Part shown: positions 45,042 through 54,089 of the stretch, in pieces
Layout: each line of letters starts with the position of its first letter
How positions within the stretch are numbered: position 1 is the stretch's first letter
NCBI GenBank assembly: GCA_948567375.1
Contig: OX419757.1
Span: 30,566,001 to 30,630,000 of the forward strand
From: Lunularia cruciata
Taxonomy: Eukaryota; Streptophyta; Marchantiopsida; Lunulariales; Lunulariaceae
Direction of reading: 5' to 3'
Length of the DNA: 64,000 nucleotides
Made by a program: the position numbers and the translations under genes
The notes under the pieces: generated by a model
The model's database searches: none
What the model was told of the DNA's origin: nothing
What the model saw: the letters and a program-made list of their open reading frames with translations, nothing else

Positions 45042-47614
45042 CTAATCCGATCCGATGTCTACTTCTTCCTCGGCTTTCAAACCCAAACCCAAAGTAATCT
45101 TACTTCCTACTACTCTGTCCTCGGGTTTCACAACTCCTACATCTTCTACCAGATCCAGCAATTCTCTTTCCTGATCTAAAATTGCACTAGTGGGTAATCT
45201 ATCTAATTCTTCATCTTTCGACCCACTCTTCTCTACTGTCGCTGAGGGCAACTCCGAAGACATTTGGATCCCGATGTTATCTACGTCAGGTTTTGCTTTA
45301 ACATCTTGCCAAAGCTTTTCTAACTCTATTCTTACTAAGTGTAATCTAATCACGATATTGTCTTCTACTTCTAAGATCTTCCTATCTACACGAGTTCTCA
45401 ATTTAATCAACAAGACATTCAAATCTGTATCTTTCGCTTGCCTTTGCCTCGTCTCCTACACCAACAGCTTCAACTCGTGCAGACTTGCTTCTTCAATTCG
45501 AACGCTGGCTTCTGTACTTAACATCACGTTTACCCTGAGGACTATCTCCTGCAATGGCTCTAATCTTGTCTTCCTTTCTCATTCCCGATCTGCAAGCCAT
45601 TCCTCTCTGTACATTGCCAATTCTTCTTTGAATTTGGCCTTCACCGCGTCCTTCTCTTTCTCCTTCTGTGCAACCTTCTCTTCTTGATTACGAAGTAAGT
45701 CTTGTAATCTCTCTTCTTCTCCATATCTCGCAGCCAACTCTCGCTGCCAGAGTTGCTTCTTCTCCTCCATACTCTCCATCACTCGATCGAGCTCTTGATC
45801 CTTTGATGCTACTCTTGCCATAGCATGGATGAGCTCTACTCTTGAATCAGCAAACTGCTGCTTCAAGATTTCAAATTCAGCTACTTGTCTCTCCCTTACG
45901 ACGTCACTCTTCCTCGCAAGATCCTCTCGATAGCTCACTTCTCTCTTCAGGTCTTTGATTACCTGACCTCTCTCCACTGCTTCCGCTTGCAGTACTTCTC
46001 TCTCCCTCTCACCTCGGGTTATACTCTTCTTCAACTCCGAGTTTTCTTCTTCTAATCTTGGTACCACCTGCAATACAGTCTTTACCTCTAGACAAGTCGA
46101 CTACATCTCCTTCTTCTTCTTCTCCAACTTCACCAACAGCGGGCAGACTACCATCTGCAGGTAATCTACTCCATTACTGATACCATCGTCCTTCCGTGGA
46201 GTAGTCTCTCTTCTTTCTTTGTGTTCTCCCGATTCTCGCCTTCTTCTCTGGAGTCTTCGTATCGGAATTGATGCCTCATTGCCCGAGCTTCCTTCTACCT
46301 CTTCCTTCACTCTACTCGGTCCCGCTTCACCCTTTGCCTTACGTCTTGAGCGAATTCCTCGCTGTACTGCGATCTTCTTCTCCTTGAGCACCGGTACTTC
46401 GTCTTCCAGCGCCGCATTGTCTTTGGCTTTTACTTCGGCTTGAATTTCTTCTTCGTATTCTTCAGCCGCTGGTGCCGAGGTCATTTCTCCACCGTCTTCA
46501 CTGTCACTGCTTGTATCTCCACTCTGCAGTGTCAGCTCAGGTTCCTCTTCACGTTCCGAGTCCTCCGTCTTGAGCTCGGCTTCGCCTTCTGAATCTTCAT
46601 CTTCCGACTCAATCACCACCATTCCTCGCCTCGGGTTATTTTTCTGCATCTTCCGAGGTTTCTTGTTTTCTTCGGCGTCTGCTTGCCGAGTTCTCTTCTT
46701 CGTCGGGGTACTTTCAACAACCTCCACGTTCTTCCCTGTCTTCGCGTAGTAATCGTCTGCGCTCCGGATTTGGAGAATGTATTGCTGCTCCTCCACGTCG
46801 ACTTCTCTTCTCAAATCAGGATGGAAATGAGACACCATTCGATTACGCTCAGCCACATTGAGCAGATTTAACCCGAGGTAAAAGTGGGCTGCAAATGGTA
46901 CGATGTAGTGTGGAGGCGACTTATCTCACAGATTCCACACCATTTGCCTCGTTCTTCCGTGAAAGCACCTTGCCCAATTTATCGGTTCTCCTGCAAATAA
47001 CTTGTGAAAGAACACCACTTGGTGTTTCATCACATAGGTAGTTCTCTCCGGCTTTAGGAAGGCCATTAGTGCACTCACAATTCCCCTCCTCATTGGGTCC
47101 TTATAACTCTCAACTTTATACCCATTCTTTGTCCTCTTCGACAAGAAGGCTTCTCTCACCTCCTGCGTTTCTTGAGCTATCTCTCCTTTCCCCAAGAACG
47201 TGGCCCCCTGCTCCGAGCCTGCCTCCTTCCCGAGTACGAGTCTCCAATCCGACTCTGTCCAACGAGCCGGATTTCCTCTCTTCCCTTCTTCCTCGGGACC
47301 ATCGAGACATTTACTCTCGATGATTTCTGTCATGAATCCTGGAAAACTTACGTTCCAATTCCATGCCAGAAAGGTGATCCGAAGTCGGCTCAAGACTTCG
47401 ATCCTCGCTACTACATCTAATCTCCGAATTGCATGATTTCTCACTGCAAATTTGGAGTTCTTCTTCCCTCCTCCCACTCTTCTGCTTTCTTTTGGTCTCT
47501 CGATTTCTCTCTCTCGACTTCTCCCTTACGCACTAACACGAGTCCAACGCTATGTCCCTTTCCCCGATCACCTGCAAGACGACTCCTCAACGGCGAAGGA
47601 AAATTGCTCGACAT
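45042..47614 (-). pseudogene. Family 2 acidic coiled-coil protein, copy IV
   Basis: From M-G-G-G-K-K-N-S-K (47477) one frame of 812 codons runs to 45042, broken only by TGA near 46923, TAG near 46098, TGA near 45576 and TAG near 45448. All four are explained by C-to-T changes from CGA or CAG. An in-frame start 46 codons further upstream (M-S-S-N-F, ATG at 47614) is open in copies III and V but frameshifted here. Layout: a globular domain of about 230 residues (R-N-H-A-I-R-R-L-D, then Y-V-M-K-H-Q-V-V-F-F-H-K-L-F-A); a basic stretch resembling a bipartite nuclear signal (K-K-R-T-R-Q and K-K-P-R-K); an acidic Ser/Glu region; a long heptad-rich coiled coil; and a conserved C-terminal P-S/L-E-T-x-E-K-S-G and V-D-I-G-S-D. 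No zinc knuckle, protease or polymerase motif. Function unknown. Confidence 0.82.
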
Positions 47615-47634
47615 TTCGTCGTTGCAGTTTCGAT

Positions 47635-47641
47635 TTTTATA
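47635..47641 (-). promoter_or_regulatory. TATA box upstream of family 2 ORF, copy IV
   Basis: TATAAAA on the minus strand, 27 bp from the first ATG (47614), matching copies II, III and V. Confidence 0.55.
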
Positions 47642-48243
47642 GAGTTGCACTTCTTCGTCTTCCGTCACTTCGAGTTTCTACCAAGAAATCACACCTCCTG
47701 CATGCACCTGTCACTGTCGCCCCACCTTCATGCGTATGAGCCGCCAATTTTGAAACGGCCCCTTCTTGAATTTCTTGCCCCGACGAAAGGTTGTTAGACT
47801 GTCTTTGCCTCGGGTTGAGCTCCCCCCGAGCCGAAGACAATTTACTTCGTATCGTATGCTGACATGGCATTTCAGAGTACTTCGCCTTATGACCCAAGGT
47901 CACTTTACTTCGGGTTTCACCCCAAAGACAGTTTTCTTCATCTTCTTCGGCCAAACAGGCACAACCCGACTTCTCTATACACTTCTTCTGCTTTATTTTG
48001 AAAAAAGAACAAAAAATGTGGGCACCACATAAGAGTTATGAAACCCAAGGATATAGTAGTAGGGAGTAAAGTTACTGCGGGTTCGGGTTTGAAAGCCAAA
48101 GAAGAAGTAGACATCGGATCAGATTAGTAATAGAATTGAGATTTGAAGAGGCAAATATGAAGAGGGCATTGTCATTTTGGATCTGTAGGTTTGTAGAGTT
48201 GTACGGAAGAGGTACCTTAGGAAGATAACTGTCAATTGCTTCG

Positions 48244-48252
48244 CTATTTAAG
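48244..48252 (+). promoter_or_regulatory. TATA-like box CTATTTAAG, copy II
   Basis: Conserved box downstream of the family 2 ORF stop (48125-48127). In an LTR reading it would be the main promoter, with the ORF lying in U3. Confidence 0.5.
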
Positions 48253-48279
48253 AGTGGCATTTGTAGTATTATGTTGTTC

Positions 48280-48971
48280 TGTGAGCCGGCCTGTCTCTCA
48301 CTCAAGATGAACCTCTGATGGCTATTATGGTAGCGCACCATGGACTAAGAAGGCAAGGAACCCCAACTCCATCTTACTCCTCCAAGGCTACCACTCCAAG
48401 ACTCAAGACATTGCTCACTAGAGAACTCAATGACTGAGAGATAGTTGCAAATGAAAGGATGATGAGTACCTCATCACCCCTTGTTTATATACTTGTGAAA
48501 TAGTTACGTACCAAAGTTACTAATTACCGTAGTAACTCAAGTTACTAGACTAAAAGTCAAGTAAAGTCAAAAAGTAGAAAGGAATATCCATTCACATGGG
48601 CATATTCCCCTAAGCATGTGGTCTTATCTTGATCCAACCACTAAGTCAAGGATTCCTTCACATGGGCTATCCTTGGACTAAAGAAGAATCCAAAACAAAA
48701 AGGCTTGCGGGCCCAAGAGTTCTCAACTCTTTCCTCAAAGCCAAACACCTAGGAATAATACTAAGTCAACACACTAAAGTCCAAAATAGTGGTGCTCATC
48801 TTTTCTACTTCCTCTAAAGTAAGGTCTCCTCTATCTAAGCTATGACCAACTTTAGCTTACCATGACTAATATAGAACCATCCTTTATCTCTATATAAATA
48901 ATATCTCTTAAGTACTTGTAATACCAAGCTAAATATCACAATACCACACACATGCACAAATGGGTGTTACA
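48280..48971 (-). repeat. 3' LTR of copy G
   Basis: 692-bp LTR of the long subtype, followed inward by the complement of the G-rich polypurine-like tract (TTTACCCCCGGAC). Confidence 0.92.
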
Positions 48972-50122
48972 TTTACCCCCGGACTAAGTTTTCACTTTGT
49001 CCTCAAAGTGAAGGTCTCTCTACCTTCTATGGTACATCTTCAACTTATCATGGTTAATCCAATCAAAGTGTCTTCCTCCCAACTCCTTGAGATCATAGGT
49101 GTAATTGCCCCACATCTTCTCCACTATGAAAGGTCCAAAGAACTTAGGCAAAAACTTCTTTTGCACTCTCTTGAATCAAATGGAATCAAACAACATTACC
49201 CAATCACCTTCTTTTGAAAGTCTCCACCTTCTTCTTGCCCTGCCTCTTGTCATAGCTCTCCTTTTGTTTCCTTTGGGCTTGCTCCACTCAAACCATAGCA
49301 ACTGCTCTTGCCCCTTCCAACTCCATGAGTTGATCCTTCCTTGACTTCTCTGCATCACCTCCTTGTGCTTTCTTCAATCTCCTATCAATGCTTTGGAAGG
49401 TAGGAAGATCAAAGTGAATAGGTAAGGTAGACTCAATACCATACACCAATTGAAATGGAGAATATCTAGTGGAAGTCTTCATGGTTGTCCTATACTCCCA
49501 CAAAACTGCATGAATCCTCTTGTCCCAATGATGTTTAGCTCCCTCCATTTCTGCATCTTTGGCCAACATCATGCACAAGGTCTGATTGGTTCTCTCTGCC
49601 AAGCCATTGGAATTTGGCTTATAGGATGTAGTTACTCTATGTGTGATAGAGAAATGTTGTAGCATGGCTGTAGTAATGCTTCCTGTAAACTCTCCTCCTC
49701 TATCAAAAACCAATTCCAAAGGGCATCCAAACCTAGTGATAATGCGTTCATAAAGAAATCTACCCACTTCATCTTCATTCTTGTCCCTCAATGGTCTAGC
49801 CTCAACCCACTTGGTGAGGTAACCAGTAACTACCACAATGTACCGATTGTTCCTTGCGGTTCTATTGAGAGGACCTACAAAATCAATTCCCCACTTCTCA
49901 AAAGGTCCTAGCAATGGAATTGATCTAAGTGGTGGAGTGGATGTAGACTTTCTAGCAAAAGCTTGACAAACATGACAAGTTTTGCAATAATCAAGACAAT
50001 CCTTGAAAATCCCTCTCCAATGGTAACCTGCATCTAGAATCTTGAAAGCTGTCACCTTTCCAACAAAGTGTCCTCCACATACTAAACCTTCATGAAACTC
50101 CTTTATGAGTAGGATAGACTCT
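48972..50122 (-). pseudogene. Copy G integrase and C-terminal module
   Basis: Integrase is open from 50122 to 49288: zinc domain C-x2-C, first Asp in G-I-D-F-V-G-P, F-D-R-G-G-E-F in place of S-D-R-G-G-E-F, and Glu in G-L-A-E-R. It ends in TGA where copies A and D have CGA. The GPF module and D-W-V motif (about 49040-49215) are present with a 1-nt insertion relative to copy B, not the 19-nt deletion of A and D. Confidence 0.82.
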
Positions 50123-50509
50123 TGTGGTGCCCACATTTTTTGTTTTTTTCAAAATAAAGGAGAAGAAGTGTATAGAGAAGTCAGATTGTGCCTGTATGGC
50201 CAAAGAAGGCAAAGAAAAGAGTCTTTGGGGGTGAAACCGGAAGTAAAGTGACTTTGGGTCATAAGGCAAAGTACTCAAAAATGCCTTGTCAGCATACAAT
50301 CCGAAGTAAAATGTCTTCATATTGGGGGGAGCTCAACCCGAGGTGAAGACAGTCTAACAACCTTCTGTCGGGGTGAGAAATTCAAGAAGGGGCCATTTAA
50401 AAATTGGCAGCCCATACACGCAAGGGTTTATTGATAGTGATAGGTGCATGCCGGAGGTGTGATTTCTCGGTAGAAACTTGAAGTGACGGAAGACAAAGAA
50501 GCGCAATTC

Positions 50510-50516
50510 TATAAAA
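50510..50516 (+). promoter_or_regulatory. TATA box upstream of family 2 ORF, copy III
   Basis: TATAAAA, 27 bp before the ATG at 50537. Confidence 0.55.
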
Positions 50517-50536
50517 ATTGAACTTGCAACGACAAA

Positions 50537-51549
50537 ATGTCGAGTAATTTTCCTTTGCCATTGAAAAGTCGTCTTGTTGGTGAACGGGAGAAGGGAAATA
50601 GAGTTGGAATTGTGTTAGTGCACAAGGGAGAAGTCGCGAGAGTGGAATCAAGAGAGAGTGAGAAAGTAGAAGAGATGGGAGGAGGAAAGAAGAACACCAA
50701 ATTCATAGTGAGAAATCATGCGATTCGGAGATTAGACGTGATAGCAAGGATCAAAGTCTTGAGCCAACTTTGGATCACATTTCTGGCATGGAACTAGAAT
50801 GTAAGTTTTCTAGGATGCATGACAGAAATCATCAAGAGTAAGTGGCTCAATGGACCTGAGGAAGAAGGGAAGAGAGGAAATCCGGCTTGCTGGACAAAGT
50901 CGGATTGGAGACTCGTACTCAGGAAGGAGGCAGGCTAAGAGCCGGGAGCCACGCTCTTGGGGAAAGGAGAGATAGCTCAGGAAACTCAGGAGGTGAGAGA
51001 CGCTTTCTCGTCGAAGAGAACAAAGAATGGGTATAAAGTTGAGAGTTAGAAGGATCCAATGAAGAGAGGGATCGTGAGTGCTCTCATGGCAATCTTGAAG
51101 CCGGAGAGAACAACTTATGTGATGAAACACTAAGCGGTGTTCTTCCATAAGTTGTTTGCAAGAGAACCTATAAATTGGGCGAGGTGCTTCCATGGGAGGA
51201 CAAGACAGATGGTGTCGAATTTGTGGGATAAGTCGCCACCACACTACATCGTGCCGTTTGCAACACATTTTTACCTTGGGTTGAATTTGCTCAACTTGGC
51301 GGAGCGAAACAGAATGGTGTCTCACTTCCATCCTGACTTGAGAAGAGAAGTCAACGTGGAGGAACAACAATACATTCTCCAAATCCGCAGCACGGATGAA
51401 TACTACATGAAGACGGGTAAGAGCATGGAGATAGAAGCGAGCACTCCAAAATCAAAGAAGAGGAGTCAGCAAGGAGAAGCTGAAGACAACAAGAAACCTC
51501 GGAAGGTGCAGAGAAGTAACCCGAGACGAAGTATGATGGTGATTGAGTC
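50537..51549 (+). pseudogene. Family 2 coiled-coil protein, copy III (N-terminal third)
   Basis: The first open piece, 50537-50797, joins the M-S-S-N-F start to M-G-G-G-K-K-N-T-K in one frame, showing that the upstream start is in frame in this copy. TAG then replaces Trp (W-N-stop-N-V-S-F). Later stops follow E-A-G, V-E-S and M-K-H. From about 51137 to 51549 the globular domain and basic stretch are open. It is cut by copy H after V-I-E-S. Confidence 0.8.
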
Positions 51550-51791
51550 TGTAGCACCCATTTGTGCATGTGTGTGGTATTGTGATATTTAGCTTGGTAT
51601 TACAAGTACTTAAGATATTATTTATATAGAGATAAAGGATGGTTCTATATTAGTCATGGTTAGCTAAAGTTAGTCATAGCTAAGATAGAGAGGACCTTAC
51701 TTTAGAGGACGTAGGAAAGATGAGCACCACTATTTTGGATTTTAGTGTGTTGACTTGGTATTATTCTTAGGTGTTTGGCTTTGAGGAAAGA
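51550..51791 (+). repeat. LTR fragment at the left end of copy H
   Basis: It starts TGTAGCACCC (one change from TGTAACACCC) and ends in the middle of the LTR after GGAAAGAGTT. Confidence 0.9.
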
Positions 51792-51835
51792 GTTTTCACT
51801 TTGAAGACAAAGTGAAAACTTAGTCCGGAGTTAAA
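51792..51835 (+). promoter_or_regulatory. 3' internal end with polypurine-like tract
   Basis: This matches the sequence next to the 3' LTR in copies B, D and G (AAAGTGAAAACTTAGTCCGG). In those copies the tract reads GTCCGGGGGTAAATG just before the LTR; here it is GTCCGGAGTTAAATC. Confidence 0.6.
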
Positions 51836-52527
51836 TCTAACACCCATTTGTGCATGTGTGTGGTATTGTGATATTTAGCTTGGTATAACAAGTACTTAAG
51901 AGATATTATTTATATAGAGATAAAGGATGGTTCTATATTAGTCATGGTTAGCTAAAGTTAGTCATAGCTAAGATAGAAGGGACCTTACTTTAGAGGAAGT
52001 AGGAAAGATGAGCACCACTATTTTGGATTTTAGTGTGTTGACTTGGTATTATTCCTAGTTGTTTGGCTTTGAGGAAAGAGTTGAGAACTCTTGGGCCCGC
52101 AAGCCTTTTTGTTTTGGATTCTTCTTTAGTCCAAGGATAGCCCATGTGAAGGAATCCTTGACTTAGTGGTTGGGTCAAGATAAGAGCACATGCTTAGGGG
52201 AATATGCCCATGTGAATGGATATTCCTTTCTACTTTTTGACTTTACTTGACTTTTACTCTAGTAACTTGAGTTACTACGGTAATTAGTAACTTTGGTACG
52301 TTACTATTTCACAAGTATATAAACAAGGGGTGAGGAGTTACTCATCATCCTTTCATTTGCAACTATCTTTCTCTCATTGAGTTCTCTAGTGAGCAATGTT
52401 TTGAGTCTTGGAGTGCTAGCCTTGGAGGAGTATGATGGAGTTTGGGTTCTTTGCCTTCTTAGTCCATAGTGCGCTACCATAATAGCCATCAGAGGTTCAT
52501 CCTGAGTGAGAGACAAGCCGGCTCACA
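51836..52527 (+). repeat. Full LTR of copy H
   Basis: 692 bp, TCTAACACCC...GGCTCACA. The first dinucleotide is TC instead of TG. It is followed by TTTT and the primer site. Confidence 0.9.
52316..52323 (+). promoter_or_regulatory. TATA box in copy H LTR
   Basis: TATATAAA, preceded by an AGTAACTTGAGTTACT palindrome at 52261-52275 region and further AGTAAC/GTTACT half-sites. Confidence 0.65.
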
Positions 52528-52531
52528 TTTT

Positions 52532-52549
52532 TGGTTCCGTTGCCGGGAC
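52532..52549 (+). promoter_or_regulatory. Primer-binding site, copy H
   Basis: TGGTTCCGTTGCCGGGAC, intact, four bases after the LTR. Resembles a tRNA-Asp-type primer site. Confidence 0.72.
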
Positions 52550-53386
52550 CTCTCTAGAAGGCAAGATAATATTCCGTGTTCAATTCAATATTAGGCAGAA
52601 GGAGGCTATGAGAGCTCACTTGGAGAGAACATTAGGAGAGGAGAGGGCTGAGCGTATGTTAGAGAACCAAGATCCATTTGTTTACCCTGTACTTCATTAT
52701 GATGTCTTTGAGTTGATTTTGTACATCTTGTACACATGAGAGGAATTGGAGAGATTGTGTGAGGTGGATTGCAGATTTTGGAGATTAAGGTGATTTTGGG
52801 CAAAATCTCAAGTTTGAGATCTGGACTTGAAATTTCCACACATGATAGCTTGGGTTATTTTTCAGTTAGCACACTTGAAATTATTGTGAGAGCTACTATG
52901 CGCACTGGGCTAGAATTTTTGAAAGTTGACAGGGTAAAGTGCTCCCGCAACTGCATGCTCTCTAGAAAATTGTACAGAGTCTGCCATTTCTTCAATTTTT
53001 AGTGAATTGTCCTAAAACTTTCCAAGAGAATTTAATGAATTGTATTCTACCTGCTGTCACAAAAATGAGAGAGAGATCGGTTTTGTGCAGGCCGGGATGA
53101 GTTTTTGAAGTAAGGGGGGTGGTTTTCAGACCAAATCTGAAAATTGTGTGCTGAATAGAAAGGTATCTAGGCCAAATGGCTTGATGAAAAGATCTAAAAT
53201 TTTGCAGGGAGAAAAATCCTAGAGTTGTGATCAAGTGTGAAAAATTTCAGAGGACTGTGACATACTGGTTGGGCGATTTGAGTGACATTGTGAGGAAGGG
53301 TCAATTCTGCAGAGTGGAGATCTCATGCATGAGGAGTTTGAGATCAGCAAAAAGCATGTTTGAGTGTTTAGATTCATCTTGGGAAC
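52550..53386 (+). other. Copy H 5' leader
   Basis: Non-coding leader with the same short recurrent frames as copy A (52506-52739 and 52769-53002). I see no domain in them. Confidence 0.45.
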
Positions 53387-53860
53387 ATGGAGGGTCATCA
53401 AGAGTGGAAATTGAGATTATGCAAGGTTCCTCAAGGGTTTGAGGTGATTGTAGGGGTAGATTTGAGGAAAAGAGAGTTTACAATAGAATTTGAAGAGAGT
53501 GTTGAGAGGATCCAGAAACCTACACCACTTGGAGGAAAGAGTGAGTCTAAGTGCTTTCTGTGTGGAGAGAAGGGACATAAGGCAAGTTCATGTCCATTGA
53601 CCTTTGAGAGCAAGAGATTGAGGGAAAGGAGAGGCTTACTTGACTTGGGTTTGCATGTTGGACCTTCTTCACCAAGATTAGGAGGGAGAAGATCTAAGAC
53701 CAAGGAGTTGTGTGAGGTTTGTGGAGTGGAAGGACTTCCAAAAGGACATGAGTGTAGTGGAGTAAAAGCACTTTTGGAAACTTTGGTGAAGGATATTGGA
53801 GAGAGTCTTAGTACAGCTACAAAAATACTACCACCTTCATCAGCTAGTTCTCAAGATTAG
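53387..53860 (+). CDS. Leader ORF upstream of gag: small two-zinc-motif protein (copy H)
   Basis: A 157-codon open frame starting at the conserved M-E-G-H-Q-E-W. The first zinc knuckle is CX2CX4HX4C (C-F-L-C-G-E-K-G-H) and the second cluster is C-E-V-C followed by G-H-E-C. It ends S-S-Q-D-stop. It lies 229 nt before the gag ATG. It is open although gag-pol of this copy has stops and four frameshifts, as in copy B. Function unknown; nucleic-acid binding is inferred. Confidence 0.75.
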   Translation: MEGHQEWKLRLCKVPQGFEVIVGVDLRKREFTIEFEESVERIQKPTPLGGKSESKCFLCGEKGHKASSCPLTFESKRLRERRGLLDLGLHVGPSSPRLGGRRSKTKELCEVCGVEGLPKGHECSGVKALLETLVKDIGESLSTATKILPPSSASSQD

Positions 53861-54089
53861 TGATGGAGATAATCTTTCAACTCATGGATAAACTATCCAT
53901 GAGAGTTAGATTAATATACACTCTTGGATTTGATGTTGCTATAGAAATCTTGGAGCAACCTGAACCTTTTGTGTTCCCTAGAGTGGATTATTCTCAGATG
54001 GTGTTAGTCATGTATATACTCTATTAGTAATATAGTGAGAGAAAAGAAAAAAAAAATTTGAGAGAAAAGAAAGATAGTGAGGGGTTAAG

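Larger units (their letters stand above)
44248..48029 (-). mobile_element. Family 2 element, copy IV (complete, 3.8 kb)
   Basis: A 3,782-bp unit inserted in copy II, flanked by TAAGA (44243-44247 and 48030-48034). On the minus strand it reads TGTGGTGCCC...GGTTGTCACA, with the family 2 ORF between. No terminal direct repeats, primer site or pol gene are present inside it. TG...CA ends and a 5-bp duplication are those of an LTR, so this is either a solo LTR of 3.8 kb that carries a gene or an unusual non-autonomous unit. Confidence 0.88.
41764..48127 (+). pseudogene. Family 2 coiled-coil protein, copy II (split by copy IV)
   Basis: Coding blocks are 41764-41961 (N-terminus), 42181-42597 (conserved globular domain), 42769-43146 (acidic Ser/Glu region), about 43200-44247 (coiled coil) and, after copy IV, 48030-48127 ending V-D-I-G-S-D-stop. 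The reading frame continues across the TAAGA duplication (L-V-K-D-V-R then V-M-K-P-K). Stops and shifts are numerous, many of them TAG. The protein has no match I recognise; see copy IV for its layout. Confidence 0.8.
41350..48279 (+). mobile_element. Family 2 element, copy II (interrupted; 3' end beyond copy G)
   Basis: It starts cleanly at TGTGGTACCC (41350). It is interrupted by copy IV (44248-48029) with target duplication TAAGA, continues 48035-48279 through the ORF stop and the CTATTTAAG box, and is cut again by copy G. Its 3' terminus is not in the window. Left flank CTCCT. Confidence 0.87.
48280..50122 (-). mobile_element. OTA-type Ty3/gypsy retrotransposon, copy G (left part, interrupted by copy III)
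   Basis: It starts cleanly at an LTR terminus inside family 2 copy II (left flank GTTC). LTR, GPF module and integrase are present. It is interrupted at 50122 by family 2 copy III, and the rest lies beyond the window. Confidence 0.88.
50123..51549 (+). mobile_element. Family 2 element, copy III (5' part)
   Basis: It begins at TGTGGTGCCC inside copy G integrase (left flank ACTCT) and is cut by copy H at 51550 within the acidic region of its ORF. Confidence 0.87.

Noticed and set aside
44248-48029. DNA transposon interpretation of family 2 (TGTG...CACA ends)
   Set aside because: A 5-bp duplication and TG...CA ends fit integrase-type insertion better; no transposase, and the inverted ends are only about 10 bp and imperfect.
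48972-49300. Chromodomain after family 1 integrase
   Set aside because: Only a GPF module and about 30 further codons are found before the LTR; no aromatic-cage pattern.
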